A DNA stretch of 12,924 nucleotides, taken from positions 1-12,924 of the forward strand of contig JANBPK010001743.1 of NCBI GenBank assembly GCA_027579435.1, given 5' to 3'. The DNA is from Candolleomyces eurysporus (taxonomy: Eukaryota; Basidiomycota; Agaricomycetes; Agaricales; Psathyrellaceae). The translations under genes and the position numbers were made by a program. The first letter of the stretch is position 1. The number at the start of each line of letters is the position of its first letter. Positions 1 through 9,700 of the stretch are shown here, in pieces. The notes under the pieces were generated by a model that saw nothing but the letters and a program-made list of their open reading frames with translations, searched no databases and had not been told where the DNA came from.

Positions 1-1
1 C

Positions 2-756
2 AGTCTCTCCATTCCTTCAGTCCGCAAGCGCCTTCTCCCATCTCTCGTGGACCAGTCCAAGCCGCCTCTTTATATCACTCAGAACATTGACGGTCTCTGC
101 CGTCGCTCCATCGAGGAAACGCTCCGCCAAACAGGGGCTGAGGAAATGGATGAAGACGATAAGAAAGCAGCCCAAGAGCGCCATCTTGAAATGCACGGCA
201 ATGTCAACCGCACAATCTGCACACAATGCAAATGCATAAAGTGGACGGAAGAGACTCCCCTTGCGCCCATATTTGCTGAGGCCAACCTGCCGTTGGGCGA
301 GGGACAGGATATCAATATTCCTGTTGAATCTCTGCCGCGTTGTGGAGGCCCAACCTGGTCGGGATCGAATCGCTATGGCAGATGCGGTGGACTACTCCGT
401 CCTGGAGCTGTATGGTTCGGTGAAGTACCAGAGAACCAGGGAGAGATTATTCGTTTACTCACCAAAGTGGACGTGTTGCTTGTAATTGGAACAAGCTCCC
501 TGGTAGGTGTTCATCCCCTTTGTGATTGACCCTTCCCCCGGAGGAGGCTTTCATCTAAACTCGCTTCTCGCAGGTACAACCAGCTTCCTCTTATGCTGGC
601 ACGGTGAAGAAAAATGGCGGACATGTTGCTCTCTTCAATCTCGGTCCGTCTCAAGGTGACGATACCGCTGACTTTGTGGTGTATGGCCCATGTGAAGAAA
701 CTATCCCAAAACTCCTCGTGAGATTGGGCGAACTGAACGATCAGAAGAATGCTTGA
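2..756 (+). CDS. SIRT5-like (class III) sirtuin, NAD-dependent protein deacylase, 5' partial
   Basis: The reading frame is open from base 2, so the true start lies outside the window. Exons are 2-502 and 574-756, with a 71-base GTAGGT...CAG intron that falls inside the GTSSLV motif. The visible 227 residues hold the second half of a sirtuin catalytic core: TQNIDG (residues 26-31), the catalytic His in EMHGN (His65), four zinc cysteines (73, 76, 114, 128), GGLLRPGAVWFGE, GTSS (about 163-166) and a C-terminal ALFNLG...GPCEETIP segment. The IPVESLPRC and RPxxVWFGE segments resemble SIRT5/CobB class III enzymes, which remove succinyl, malonyl or acetyl groups from lysines using NAD. The Tyr/Arg pair that would define desuccinylase specificity lies upstream and cannot be seen. 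Two expansions relative to human SIRT5 are visible: about 20 extra residues, rich in Glu/Asp, between NID and the HG motif, and 13 instead of 4 residues between the last two zinc cysteines. Family assignment is firm; acyl specificity and localisation are inference. Confidence 0.92.
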
Positions 757-1003
757 ATATCTGTAGCTATATAACACGAAATGTTGTTTATATATACGAC
801 CAACCAGGCTGTATGCAGTCCATTTTTAATCTCACAATGCGCTGCCGAGGCCGGGTTCGCGTGCTCCATTGCAACGTCAACTGTCTTTGGAGACGGCGAT
901 GACACCATTTCCCATGTGATGAACGACTTGAGCTTCTTTCCTCCCAACCGTTCCATTCCAACTTCTTTGTACCCTCGTCTGGTGAACCTGCTCAACAGCA
1001 TCA
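757..1003. other. Intergenic: sirtuin 3' region and M20 gene 1 promoter
   Basis: This 247-base spacer lies between two genes in the same direction. It holds an A/T-rich stretch with a TATATATA core around 788-796, about 210 bases before the next ATG, and a pyrimidine-rich run (around 930-970) as is common upstream of fungal genes. The short open frames here have no recognisable domain. No separate gene is supported. Confidence 0.5.
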
Positions 1004-3437
1004 ATGGAGAAAACCGGCCCTATCGCTACCTTGCCTGCTCCTGTGGGCTCCGAGGCGGTGCCGAAGCAGAAATGTAGATGTCGACAAGGCTTTGTGAAGA
1101 GGTTGACGTCCTCCGTTCTGCTGGCATGCCTCCTATACACCGCGGTCAACAATTTCTTCCCTGAACGCCTCCAGGTTGGAAAGGTTCACGAAATCTCGAC
1201 CTTCGAGGACGGATGCCCTCAAGCGGATGTGCTCCTTCCTTCCAACCACCACGGGTTGTGGTCGACTCTTACGCGTCAAATTGCTTCGGAGGACTTTAGG
1301 AAGGAGGCTGTTGAGTGGTTGAGTGGTGCAGTTCAGATTCCGTGCGTCCTCATTTCGCGTTTCTCGGTGAATTGCTGGTAACTAAAGGTGCATGCATACA
1401 CAGAACAGAGTCGTTTGATGACTTGGGCCCTGTTGGTGAAGATCCACGGTGGGAGGTGTTCAAGCCATTCCACGCGTATTTGAAGAGCGCGTTTCCATTG
1501 GTGTACGTTTACAATCATGTGTCAACAGGCATGTTCAGAACTGATGGTAGTGGGCGACTATTTCCAGTCATACTACCTTGAAGCGCACTGAAGTCAATAC
1601 TTACGGCTTGATTTACGAATGGGTAGCGACCGAAGACAGCTTCCTCAAGCCCATTCTTCTGGCCGCTCATCAAGGCAGGTTCCTGCGTATTTATCAGCTG
1701 CAAGACGTACTGAGCATTCTCCGAAGATGTGGTCCCAGTGGATGCCACCACCGTCGACAAATGGACTCATCCACCTTTCTCAGGATATTACGACGGTACG
1801 GTCGTGACTTCGTTCCGGTCACAAACCACATTATCGAACACTCGCTTTGCTAGGTGAACGAATTTGGGGGCGCGGTAGCTCTGATGATAAGAGTGGATTG
1901 ATTGGTGTTCTGTACGTCCATCTTCGCCTATATGTGCGGCCTCAAATTCTGATTTTGTGATAGGAGCGCCGTAGAAACATTGCTGAAGAACGGTTTCCAA
2001 CCCAAACGAAATCTTGTTCTTGCTTTTGGCTTCGACGAAGAAAGCAGTGGTTCGCAGGGTGCCGGCGAGCTTGCCAAGGTTTTGGAAGAGAAGTACGGAA
2101 AAGATGGTATCGCTTTGATTGTCGATGAAGGAGGTTCGTGGCCAGCTTAAACGCGGTGATGGAACCTTACCCAAAAGGATATTCTAGCTGGCTTCTCTGA
2201 GCAATATGGAACCTACGTTGCCGGCCCTGGTATTGCCGAGAAAGGTTACCTGAACGTTCAAGTGGAAGTGAAGGCGCCCGGCGGACATTCCAGCGTGCCG
2301 CCTCCCCATACAGTATGTCTTCGCACGAAAGTCATAACTTGCTCCGCTCACATCACCACTTGATCAATAGAGCATCGGTATTCTCTCCGCGTTGCTCGTT
2401 CACCTTGAGAAAAACCCATTTGAGGTGCATCTGGTATGTCAAGGAATCTCGCCTCGGATGTATGCTGTCCCTAACATGATCGTCACCTTAACTAGAGCCG
2501 CGCGCAGCCAGTGTATGCGACTCTCCAATGCATCGGGGAGCATGCAAAGGATGTTCCCAAGCACCTCCGCAAGCTAATACAGAAGTCGACTGGATCTGAC
2601 AAGGCTCTGAAGAAACTCGAGTCCGTCGTCCTCAAGGATCACCTCATCAAGAGTCTGGTTGGAAGCACGCAGGCTGTTGATCTCATTCACGGTGGTGTGA
2701 AGAGCAACGCTCTTCCAGAACAAGCATGGGCTATTGTTAATCATAGGGTCAGTGTTACAAGGTAAGTTTTCTTGAAAGCTATTGCGTCACCGTTTCGCTG
2801 ACGTCACTCAGTTCTGTGGCAGAGCTGAAGGAACGAGATGTAAAATTGCTAGAACCCATCGCACGCAAGTTCAACCTCAGCTACACCGCGTTCGGTGCTC
2901 AAATTACTGAAGGCGGTGTTCCTGCTCACGGTTCCTTGGTTCTGTCGGACCTCTCTCGAGGGGGCTTAGAGCCGGCGCCGGTAACACCGACAGGCGCGGA
3001 TGCACTTCCTTACAAACTTCTGTCTGGTACTATCAAGGCGACCTTCAATGCGTATCGGGGGAAGATTGACAGTGATACATCTGAAATCGTTGTGGCACCT
3101 AGCATGATGTCTGGCAATACCGGTGCGGACACTAACNTTTTTTCTGCAGATAGCTGCAGACTGACACAATGTTGTGGAGCCAGACACGAAATTTTACTGG
3201 AATCTGACGCAACACATCTACCGATATAGTCATCTTAACGGTGGAAAGAATGATAACCCTTTGTCTCGGGGTATCCATACGGTCAATGAGTGTATGTGTT
3301 CACTTGAAGTTATCCCAGCTTAAAGGTCTCTGCTTACCGACCTTTTGTATCTAGATGTTGAGGTTGACGCCTGGCTAGAGATGATCCAGTTCTACGTGAC
3401 TCTAATCCTCAACGCTGACGAATCCTTGGAGCTCTAA
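1004..3437 (+). CDS. M20 family metallopeptidase, CPS1 / Gly-X carboxypeptidase type, copy 1
   Basis: Twelve exons: 1004-1341, 1404-1502, 1568-1674, 1727-1795, 1854-1911, 1964-2133, 2188-2312, 2371-2433, 2496-2761, 2812-3122, 3184-3291, 3355-3437. They join to 598 codons plus TAA with consistent phases. A basic N-terminus (KCRCRQGFVKR) precedes a hydrophobic segment at roughly residues 35-50, suggesting a type II signal anchor. This matches yeast Cps1, which is membrane-anchored and delivered to the vacuole. M20 two-zinc site residues are all present: His180 and Asp182 in AHQDVVPV, Asp215 in GRGSSDDKSG, the catalytic base Glu249 with Glu250 in FDEESSG, Asp278 in VDEG and His567 in GIHTVNE. 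The dimerisation-domain signature GGHSSVPPPHT is also intact. The expected role is release of C-terminal residues from small peptides, or hydrolysis of related N-acyl amino acids. Intron 1675-1726 uses a GC donor. An N at 3137 lies inside intron 3123-3183 and does not affect the protein. Family is firm; substrate is inferred. Confidence 0.93.
1675..1726 (+). other. GC-AG intron in M20 gene 1
   Basis: A 52-base intron with donor AAG|GCAGGT instead of GT. The acceptor is GAAG|AT, and a good branch-site match (TACTGAG) lies about 15 bases before it. This placement is the only one I found that gives H-Q-D-V-V-P-V, the M20 zinc-site motif, in frame. The paralogous intron at 4687-4739 sits at the same codon phase and uses a normal GTGTGT donor. 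A base-call error at position 1676 is the alternative. Confidence 0.8.
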
Positions 3438-4050
3438 ATTCTCTCCCGGACATAGCGTATTTCGGCGGTGTAACTTCGTCACGTAAACATCCGTGGCTCC
3501 TGGTAAATGGAAACACTCTGACTGTCCAATTTTTCATCGTCCTCGCTCAACCCCTCGCTTTACCGTTGACCGAGGGCTTGTTCGTTTCAATTTGCCGCTT
3601 CATTAGTAAGTGCTCCCGCCGGCATTGCATATAACGTCGTCAAGTTGCCATGTCATCTCTGTTAGTCGATCTATCCACGATCTATCCGAATAATTCAATC
3701 AGAACAACTACCAAGTCATGCGGTCGATAGGCCCACAAGCCCCTACTTCAATATCAGCCATCATGATGACCCTCTCGATGACCGCCCTAGACGGGGGCTT
3801 ACATAGTCTGGTATTCGGAAGGCCTGGGTGCCCATGCTGCCCCTTGTGTGTGTGCGTACGTAGGCGCGTGGGGGTGTCCGTCTCATAAACTCATGCTTGT
3901 CATCAGCGATCTCTCTAATTTCCGGCAAGACAAACAGGCCCCATGGGGTTTTCTCGCTCATCTTTTGTTTTCTTCCCAGAGAAATTTGCTTCCTATGATA
4001 GCCTATAAGAAGGATGGCTCGTGGCTGGAGCTCAGGCACCACCGTCAATC
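3438..4050. other. Intergenic spacer between the two M20 copies
   Basis: This 613-base stretch holds the 3' end of copy 1 and the promoter of copy 2. No open frame here shows a recognisable domain or conservation with the neighbouring genes. A TATAAGA at 4004-4010 lies 47 bases before the copy 2 ATG. A short GT-rich run (GTGTGTGTGCGTACGTAGG) occurs around 3846-3864. I see no transposon ends, tRNA or pseudogene remnant of a third M20 copy. Confidence 0.55.
4004..4010 (+). promoter_or_regulatory. Possible TATA-like element of M20 gene 2
   Basis: TATAAGA lies 47 bases upstream of the chosen ATG at 4051. If used, transcription would begin very near the start codon and could exclude the upstream ATG at 4014. 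This is motif evidence only. Confidence 0.25.
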
Positions 4051-4097
4051 ATGGAGAAGCACTCGCACTCGTTGTCTTCCCTTTTCGTACAAAGTAA
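4014..4097 (+). other. Upstream ORF overlapping the M20 gene 2 start codon
   Basis: An ATG at 4014 in a good context (AGGATGG) opens a 27-codon frame ending at TAA 4095-4097. It is +1 relative to the main frame and overlaps the main ATG at 4051. If the transcript includes it, it would compete with the main start. Whether the transcript starts upstream of 4014 cannot be seen. Confidence 0.3.
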
Positions 4098-6528
4098 CCC
4101 TTCCAGACGGACTCGGTTTAGCTTTGTCCAAGGACTGGCGATAGTCTTGCTGGTGCTGGGTGTAGTGGACGCTGCCTCACTACCTGGCAATGCCACAACT
4201 TCGGGTGCAGAGGTCGCAACGACTGCGAACTCGACCTTTGACAAAGGTTGCCCCCAAGCAAGCGTCGTCCGTCCCACACAGAACAAGGAACTTTGGGAAG
4301 GCGTTACGCGCGAGATAACCTCTGAAGCCTTTAGGAACGATGCAGTCGGAAAGCTGACCCGTGCAGTCCAGATTCCGTGAGTTCGGTACAGCCCTCCGTA
4401 GTGCCGATACTGACCAATGCACCATAGCACGGAGTCATTCGACGACATGGGTCCTGTTGGTCAAGATCCTCGTTGGGCGGCGTTTGAGCCGTTCCATGAA
4501 TATCTGCAGACCACTTTCCCTTTGGTGTACGTCGTATCCCAGACTAGTATGACCGACCTATCACTGAAATTTCTTTTAGTCATTCTACCCTGAATCGCAC
4601 CAAGGTCAATACATACGGCTTGGTTTACGAGTGGGGTGCTGCGGGACCTATTACTGCCAAGCCCGTTCTCTTTGCTGCTCATCAAGGTGTGTATCATGAT
4701 GTTCTGAGCGATTTGAACGTTATTGATGTTGTATTACAGACGTCGTTTCTGTCGAAAATACGACAGTTGGCCAGTGGACACACCCGCCTTACTCTGGTTT
4801 TTACGACGGTAAGTAGCGAGCCAAAACCCCATTATTATGTTTCTTTAACTCATGGTGACTGAAGGACAGCGAGTCTGGGGGCGCGNGTAGTACTGATGAC
4901 AAGGGATGTCTAATCGGACTCCTGTACGTTTCCTTTCTGTTAATTGACGCGAGCTTACTGACTCCATGTGTTTCTGCTACTTAGGATCGCCGTAGAGACA
5001 TTGCTACAAAAGGGCTTCACTCAACCTCGCCGACCTGTCATTCTTGCATTTGGATTTGACGAAGAAATCAGTGGCTTCCAGGTGCGTCGACTCTGAAAAT
5101 ACAAGCTAATGCTGGAAACTTCACTTACCATGTATCTAGGGTGCCAGTGAGCTCGCAAAGTTCATTGAAGGGAAGTATGGGAAAGACGGTGTCGCCATGA
5201 TCATTGACGAAGGGCGTGCGTGGCTTCTCATATTCGTTTCGTTCTCTTCTCTCTGATCACTCAATTTACAGTCGGATTTTCGGAGCAATATGGAACACCT
5301 ATTGCCACCCCTGGTATATCTGAAAAGGGCTCCTTCAACATGCAATTAGAAGTCAGGGCAACTGGCGGGCACTCAAGCGTACCACCTCCCCATACTGTAA
5401 GCATTGGCTTCTACCAGACCCTTGAGTCTTCAACGTGCCATTTTGACTAAACAATCCTTCTAGGGCATCGGCATCCTCGCAGCGTTATTGGTGCAGATTG
5501 AGGCTAATCCATTCGAAGCACGCCTTGTACGCTATTTCATCTCACCTACCGCACTGGTACAGCAGCTAACATGATGAACCACCTACTAGACTCGTTCCCA
5601 GCCTACGTATGCCACGTTCCAGTGCATTGCAGAGCACGCAAAGGACGTCCCCCAGGACCTTCGTACAGTCGTCCTACAAGCGGCCGAATCGGATAATGCC
5701 CTACAGGCTCTCGAGTCGATCATCACCAGAGACAACGTACTCAAGAGCTTGATCGGCACTACTCAATCTATCAACGTCGTTCAAGGAGGAGTCAAAAGTA
5801 ACGTTCTCCCCGAACGATCTTGGGCCGTTGTCAACCACAGAATCGGCGCGACCAGGTCAGTTTCCATCCAGGCACATATCTCAATGAGTACGCTGACCTG
5901 ACCTTCATGATGTCCAGCTCGGTATCCGAACTGAAAACGCGAAATGCTCAGGTTCTGGAAACAGTCGCCCAAAGGTTCAACTTGAGCTACAACGCCTTTG
6001 GCACTCAAGTATTCGGAGACGCCGCCTCTTTGCCCTCCCTGGCACTCACCGACATCTCCAATGGCGGGCTAGAGCCAGCTCCCTTATCACCGACGTCTAC
6101 AACTGATCTTCCATACCAACTGCTGTCCGGAACAATCAAAGCGGTTTACAGCGCGCATCGCGGAGATTTCCAGGGAGAGACTTCGGATATCGTCGTCGCA
6201 CCTGGTATGATGCCTGCGAATACTGGTACGACATCGATTGTCTCATAAAGAAACAAATACTAACATTGGTGGCCACAGATACGCGCCATTACTGGAATCT
6301 TACTCGACACATCTTCCGTTACAGTCATCTTAATGGCGGGAAGAACGGTGGCAGCCAACTTAACTGGGGAATCCACACTGTGAACGAGTGTAAGTGACGA
6401 TATCAACTTCCCTACGCCTTTGACTGACTTATCTGCGCATATCAGTCATCCCAGTTGACGAGTGGTTGGAGAATATCCAGTTCTACACGACGCTGATTCT
6501 GAACGCAGATGAAGCAACCGATCTCTGA
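4051..6528 (+). CDS. M20 family metallopeptidase, CPS1 / Gly-X carboxypeptidase type, copy 2
   Basis: Thirteen exons: 4051-4376, 4428-4526, 4580-4686, 4740-4808, 4865-4923, 4985-5081, 5140-5215, 5272-5396, 5464-5526, 5590-5855, 5918-6225, 6279-6389, 6446-6528. They give 595 codons plus TGA once the N at 4886 is treated as an extra base. The start at 4051 begins MEK like copy 1 and is followed by a hydrophobic stretch (GLAIVLLVLGVV) and then N-glycosylation sequons (NATT, NSTF), fitting a type II membrane protein with a lumenal catalytic domain. The metal and catalytic residues are conserved: His176, Asp178, Asp211 in GRGSTDDKG, Glu246/Glu247, Asp275 and His564. The motif after the first His reads DVVSVEN where copy 1 has DVVPVDA. 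An extra intron (5082-5139) is absent from copy 1; the other eleven sit at the same positions. The N at 4886 interrupts the frame just before the zinc-bridging Asp, so automatic annotation may break or mis-splice the gene. It is probably intact and active. Likely role as for copy 1. Confidence 0.92.
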
Positions 6529-6767
6529 TCTCCTGGTCCGATACGCTTGTTTATCACCTAAATTATTTCATACTGTAAACCTCCATTGTATTTCGTGTTT
6601 CTAACAACATGGGGGCTACATATCAAAAACAGCGAACATAACGACAGTATCGTCCGAGAAACGAGAGACAAACACGATAGCAAGGGTATGGGCATATACA
6701 ACACAGCGATTTCAAAACGACGAGATAGCGAATAGCAACGAGTCCGACATACAAAAACAGAGTCCTC
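6529..6767. other. Convergent intergenic region between M20 gene 2 and the CCCH/IBR gene
   Basis: This 239-base A/T-richer spacer separates the 3' ends of two convergent genes, so it should contain both 3' UTRs. I looked on the minus strand for a continuation of the ubiquitin-ligase domain (cysteine/histidine pattern of RING2) and found none. Confidence 0.5.
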
Positions 6768-9700
6768 TCATTCAGTGATCATCGAGATGCGGCGCTCATC
6801 GCACAGAGAGCCGTCATGAACTCGAGAACAGCACCGAGGGCAGAGATCAGCATCGCACATCGCACAGCGAATGATGATCCCTTCCTCTCCAGAGCGATAG
6901 ACAGCAACACAATCCGGGGTAGGGCAAAAGAAAAACAGACCGTTCGAACCCCTGACATGGGCCATAAAAACAACCTTCATATACTCAACTTCTTCGACAG
7001 AAGTGAGGTTGTCGCGGACGACGACGTACGACAAGGGAGCGCCACACACAGCCGTCCCGTCACCCCTACCATCAAAAATGCAGCGGAAGAACGCGCAGTC
7101 GCGTTGTGCGGTCGAGGACAAGGCGAATTGCAGGCACGCCTTGCAATAGGCGTGTCTACAAGTCAACTTGACCGGGGCAACAGGAGCTCTTTTCGCACAA
7201 TGGGCAAAGAGTGGACCGAGTTCCTGTCGTTCCCGGTGGCGTTGAAGAAGCCAGAACACTCACAGCGAGGTTTGCCTTGTTATAGTCTTCAGCGGCGCCG
7301 CGTACGATTAACCGCCCACCGAGGATGTCGAGGGATACTTTGTTGGCTCCAATGGAATTTCGAAGTGTTTCCAAACCGTTCCCGATCAGGGAGCTGATCT
7401 TCGGCCGCTCGAGGGTGATCTCGCGGCACTGCTCCTTCACCAGATTCAGTATCCTCAAAATTGCCTTCTTGCCTCGTTCCTGGCCATCGACCGACCCATA
7501 AATGCGCACACATCGGAGGCGTTGATCGCAGTGAACGAAACAGGGAACGTCGCTGGACGGCTTGTTGATGTTGTCGATCACCTTGGCGCTGCTCGGAGTC
7601 TCAAGATAAAGATCCCACACCCGACGACCATCTTCACCAACAAGAAGGAACCCGTCGACGAGAACGCCCAACGCGGCATTGGCTTCGGAGAAGACGGTCG
7701 ACTCGTCGATAGGCGCTCGGATGTCGATGGTGTGAAGGAATCCATCCGTCGAATCGATAATCTTGCACTTCCCCTTGTAATCTTCGCGCAGCACGTTCAA
7801 CCTGTCGAGGATGCGCTCGAAAACCGATGGGAGGACCTTGTATGCAGCGTGATAGACGTGCTTAACCCTGAGCTGTGCCTCTTCGCCGAGATATGAATGT
7901 CTGGTGTTGTTGAGGGCTTTTGAGGCCTCTTCCGCGACGGAATACGATTGCATCGTGACATAGGCAACCGTATTGAAGGCATGGTTTTCTTCAGAGGAGA
8001 TTCGGAACTGCTCGATCCTCCCATACTTCTCCAATTCCCGACGAATAGCGTCTTCGGGCGATTCGGTGTAAGACGGCTGCCCCAAGTCAATCAGGACCGC
8101 AGGCGGATCTTTGCAAAGCTCCTGCAGATCGGCTTTGGAAACGCCAGGAGGCATTCCGGTGACTCGGATNGGGGAAAGGACCGCGCTTATCCCTGCGCCT
8201 CTCAAAGTCCGCGCCAATCTCCCTATCCTGCATCTTGGTCTTGTTCAAGTTGGTCGCCGCCTGCTTGGCCAGAGTAATGGTGTCGTAGAAGACCCACGCA
8301 CAAACGGTCGCACCAGGCCACATCACCATGAGCATCTGGCTGTGAAGAGGCGAACGCGCGAAGACCGGAGCCCGCGAGTCGAGTCGAGCGAAGATCGGGC
8401 GCGACGCGAATTGTTGGTCGTTGAGCTGCTTGACCGCAGNCATAGCATCGGCATGCTCCTTGAACTCGATCGACATCGTCGCAAATTCCCCCACCTCGCC
8501 CAAAATGGCGACGTCTTGCACCTCTCCGATCCGTTGGGCGAGATCTCGTATTTCGTCGACGGCGCTGTCGGGAGGAAGGTTCGACAATAAGACCTTCCGC
8601 GAGTCCACTGCCGTCATCACCTGTTCGGGAGAGCAGCGACTGTTGAACCGGACTGTGCAGTGATACATGAATCTCTCGAGATCGGGGACGTCTTCCAGCT
8701 GCGAACAGAACTATGTCAGACACAAAGTCTCTGCAAATGAAGGTCGTACGTACCTCGGTTTCGGATTCCTCAGTTTCAGGTTCTTCGACGTCCACCTGGG
8801 TCGCAGACAATGCTTGGTCTTCTTCTTGAACCGTTTCATGGCCATCTTCCACTTCCTCCTCCGCCTCCGCCGCGGGGACTTCCCCTTCCGCATTCTCTTC
8901 AGCCAAGTCCTCATGGTACTGCTTTTGGTCCTCGGGGAGGATGTGGAGGAATCGACATCTATCTCCGAACTCACAGGCCCCTTGACCAAACATCCTGCAA
9001 GGCTTCTGAACCTTCTTCTGAGGTTCGCCTCCGTCAGTCCCCTCCAAGGTCTCAGGGTGGACGTTGGGTTTCTCAGACCAGGAGTCGTCGTTATCCACGG
9101 GTTCGGGAACCTCGACCTCGACCTCGTCGTCAGCCCAATTCTTCCCCGTCGTTCCCCAATTGTCGCCGTTCTCATTCGCCGCCCCATCTGCGTCGTCTTT
9201 GTAACCGTCTCCTTCGCCCTCGCCATCGTTGCCCCAAGCCGATTCAGGAGGATATGCTGGAGTTTCACCCCATCCCCCATCCGTAGCGGTAGCATCATCA
9301 CGATTGGCTGCTTCTGGGACGAGGTCATGAGAATAGCGACAGCCATCCGCTCTGTAGCATTTCCCCTGCTGGTGCATACGGCACGGTTGGCTCTTGCGAC
9401 TGAACGCATCCGAGCCCGACCCACTGGCGTAGCCTCCCCCATCCCGGCTGGACAAATCATGAGAGAATCTGCAGTTATCCGCCCTGCGACAATGGCCCTT
9501 GGAAAAGTCGTAACACTGGCGCGCGTTCTGCGTCCTTCCGGTCCCCGATGCCGTCGAAGACCATCCTTTACCATCGTTGCGAGAGGGACCCCAGTCATCG
9601 GCGTGAGTCGTTGGAGCCGTATTGCCTGCATCAAAGGATTCACCCCAGCCAGTATTGTGATCGTTGGTACCCCATCCGGTGCCATCGCCACCGCTCGGCT

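Noticed and set aside
47..529. GTG at 47 as the sirtuin start and stop at 529
   Set aside because: Fungal genes start at ATG, the frame stays open to base 2, and the N-terminal half of the sirtuin fold is missing. The stop at 529 lies inside the intron 503-573.
3438..4050. A third M20 copy, transposon or RNA gene in the spacer
   Set aside because: No M20 motif, terminal inverted repeat, target duplication or tRNA-like fold was recognised.
4809..4873. Later acceptor (CAG at 4873) for the fourth intron of M20 copy 2
   Set aside because: It would shift the frame and lose RVWGRG, with or without the N. The acceptor GAAG at 4864 gives D-G-Q-R-V-W-G-R-G collinear with copy 1.
7156..7259. Programmed ribosomal frameshifting in RING1
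   Set aside because: No slippery heptamer or clear downstream structure was seen, and the window has several homopolymer-linked N calls. A base-call error explains it more simply.
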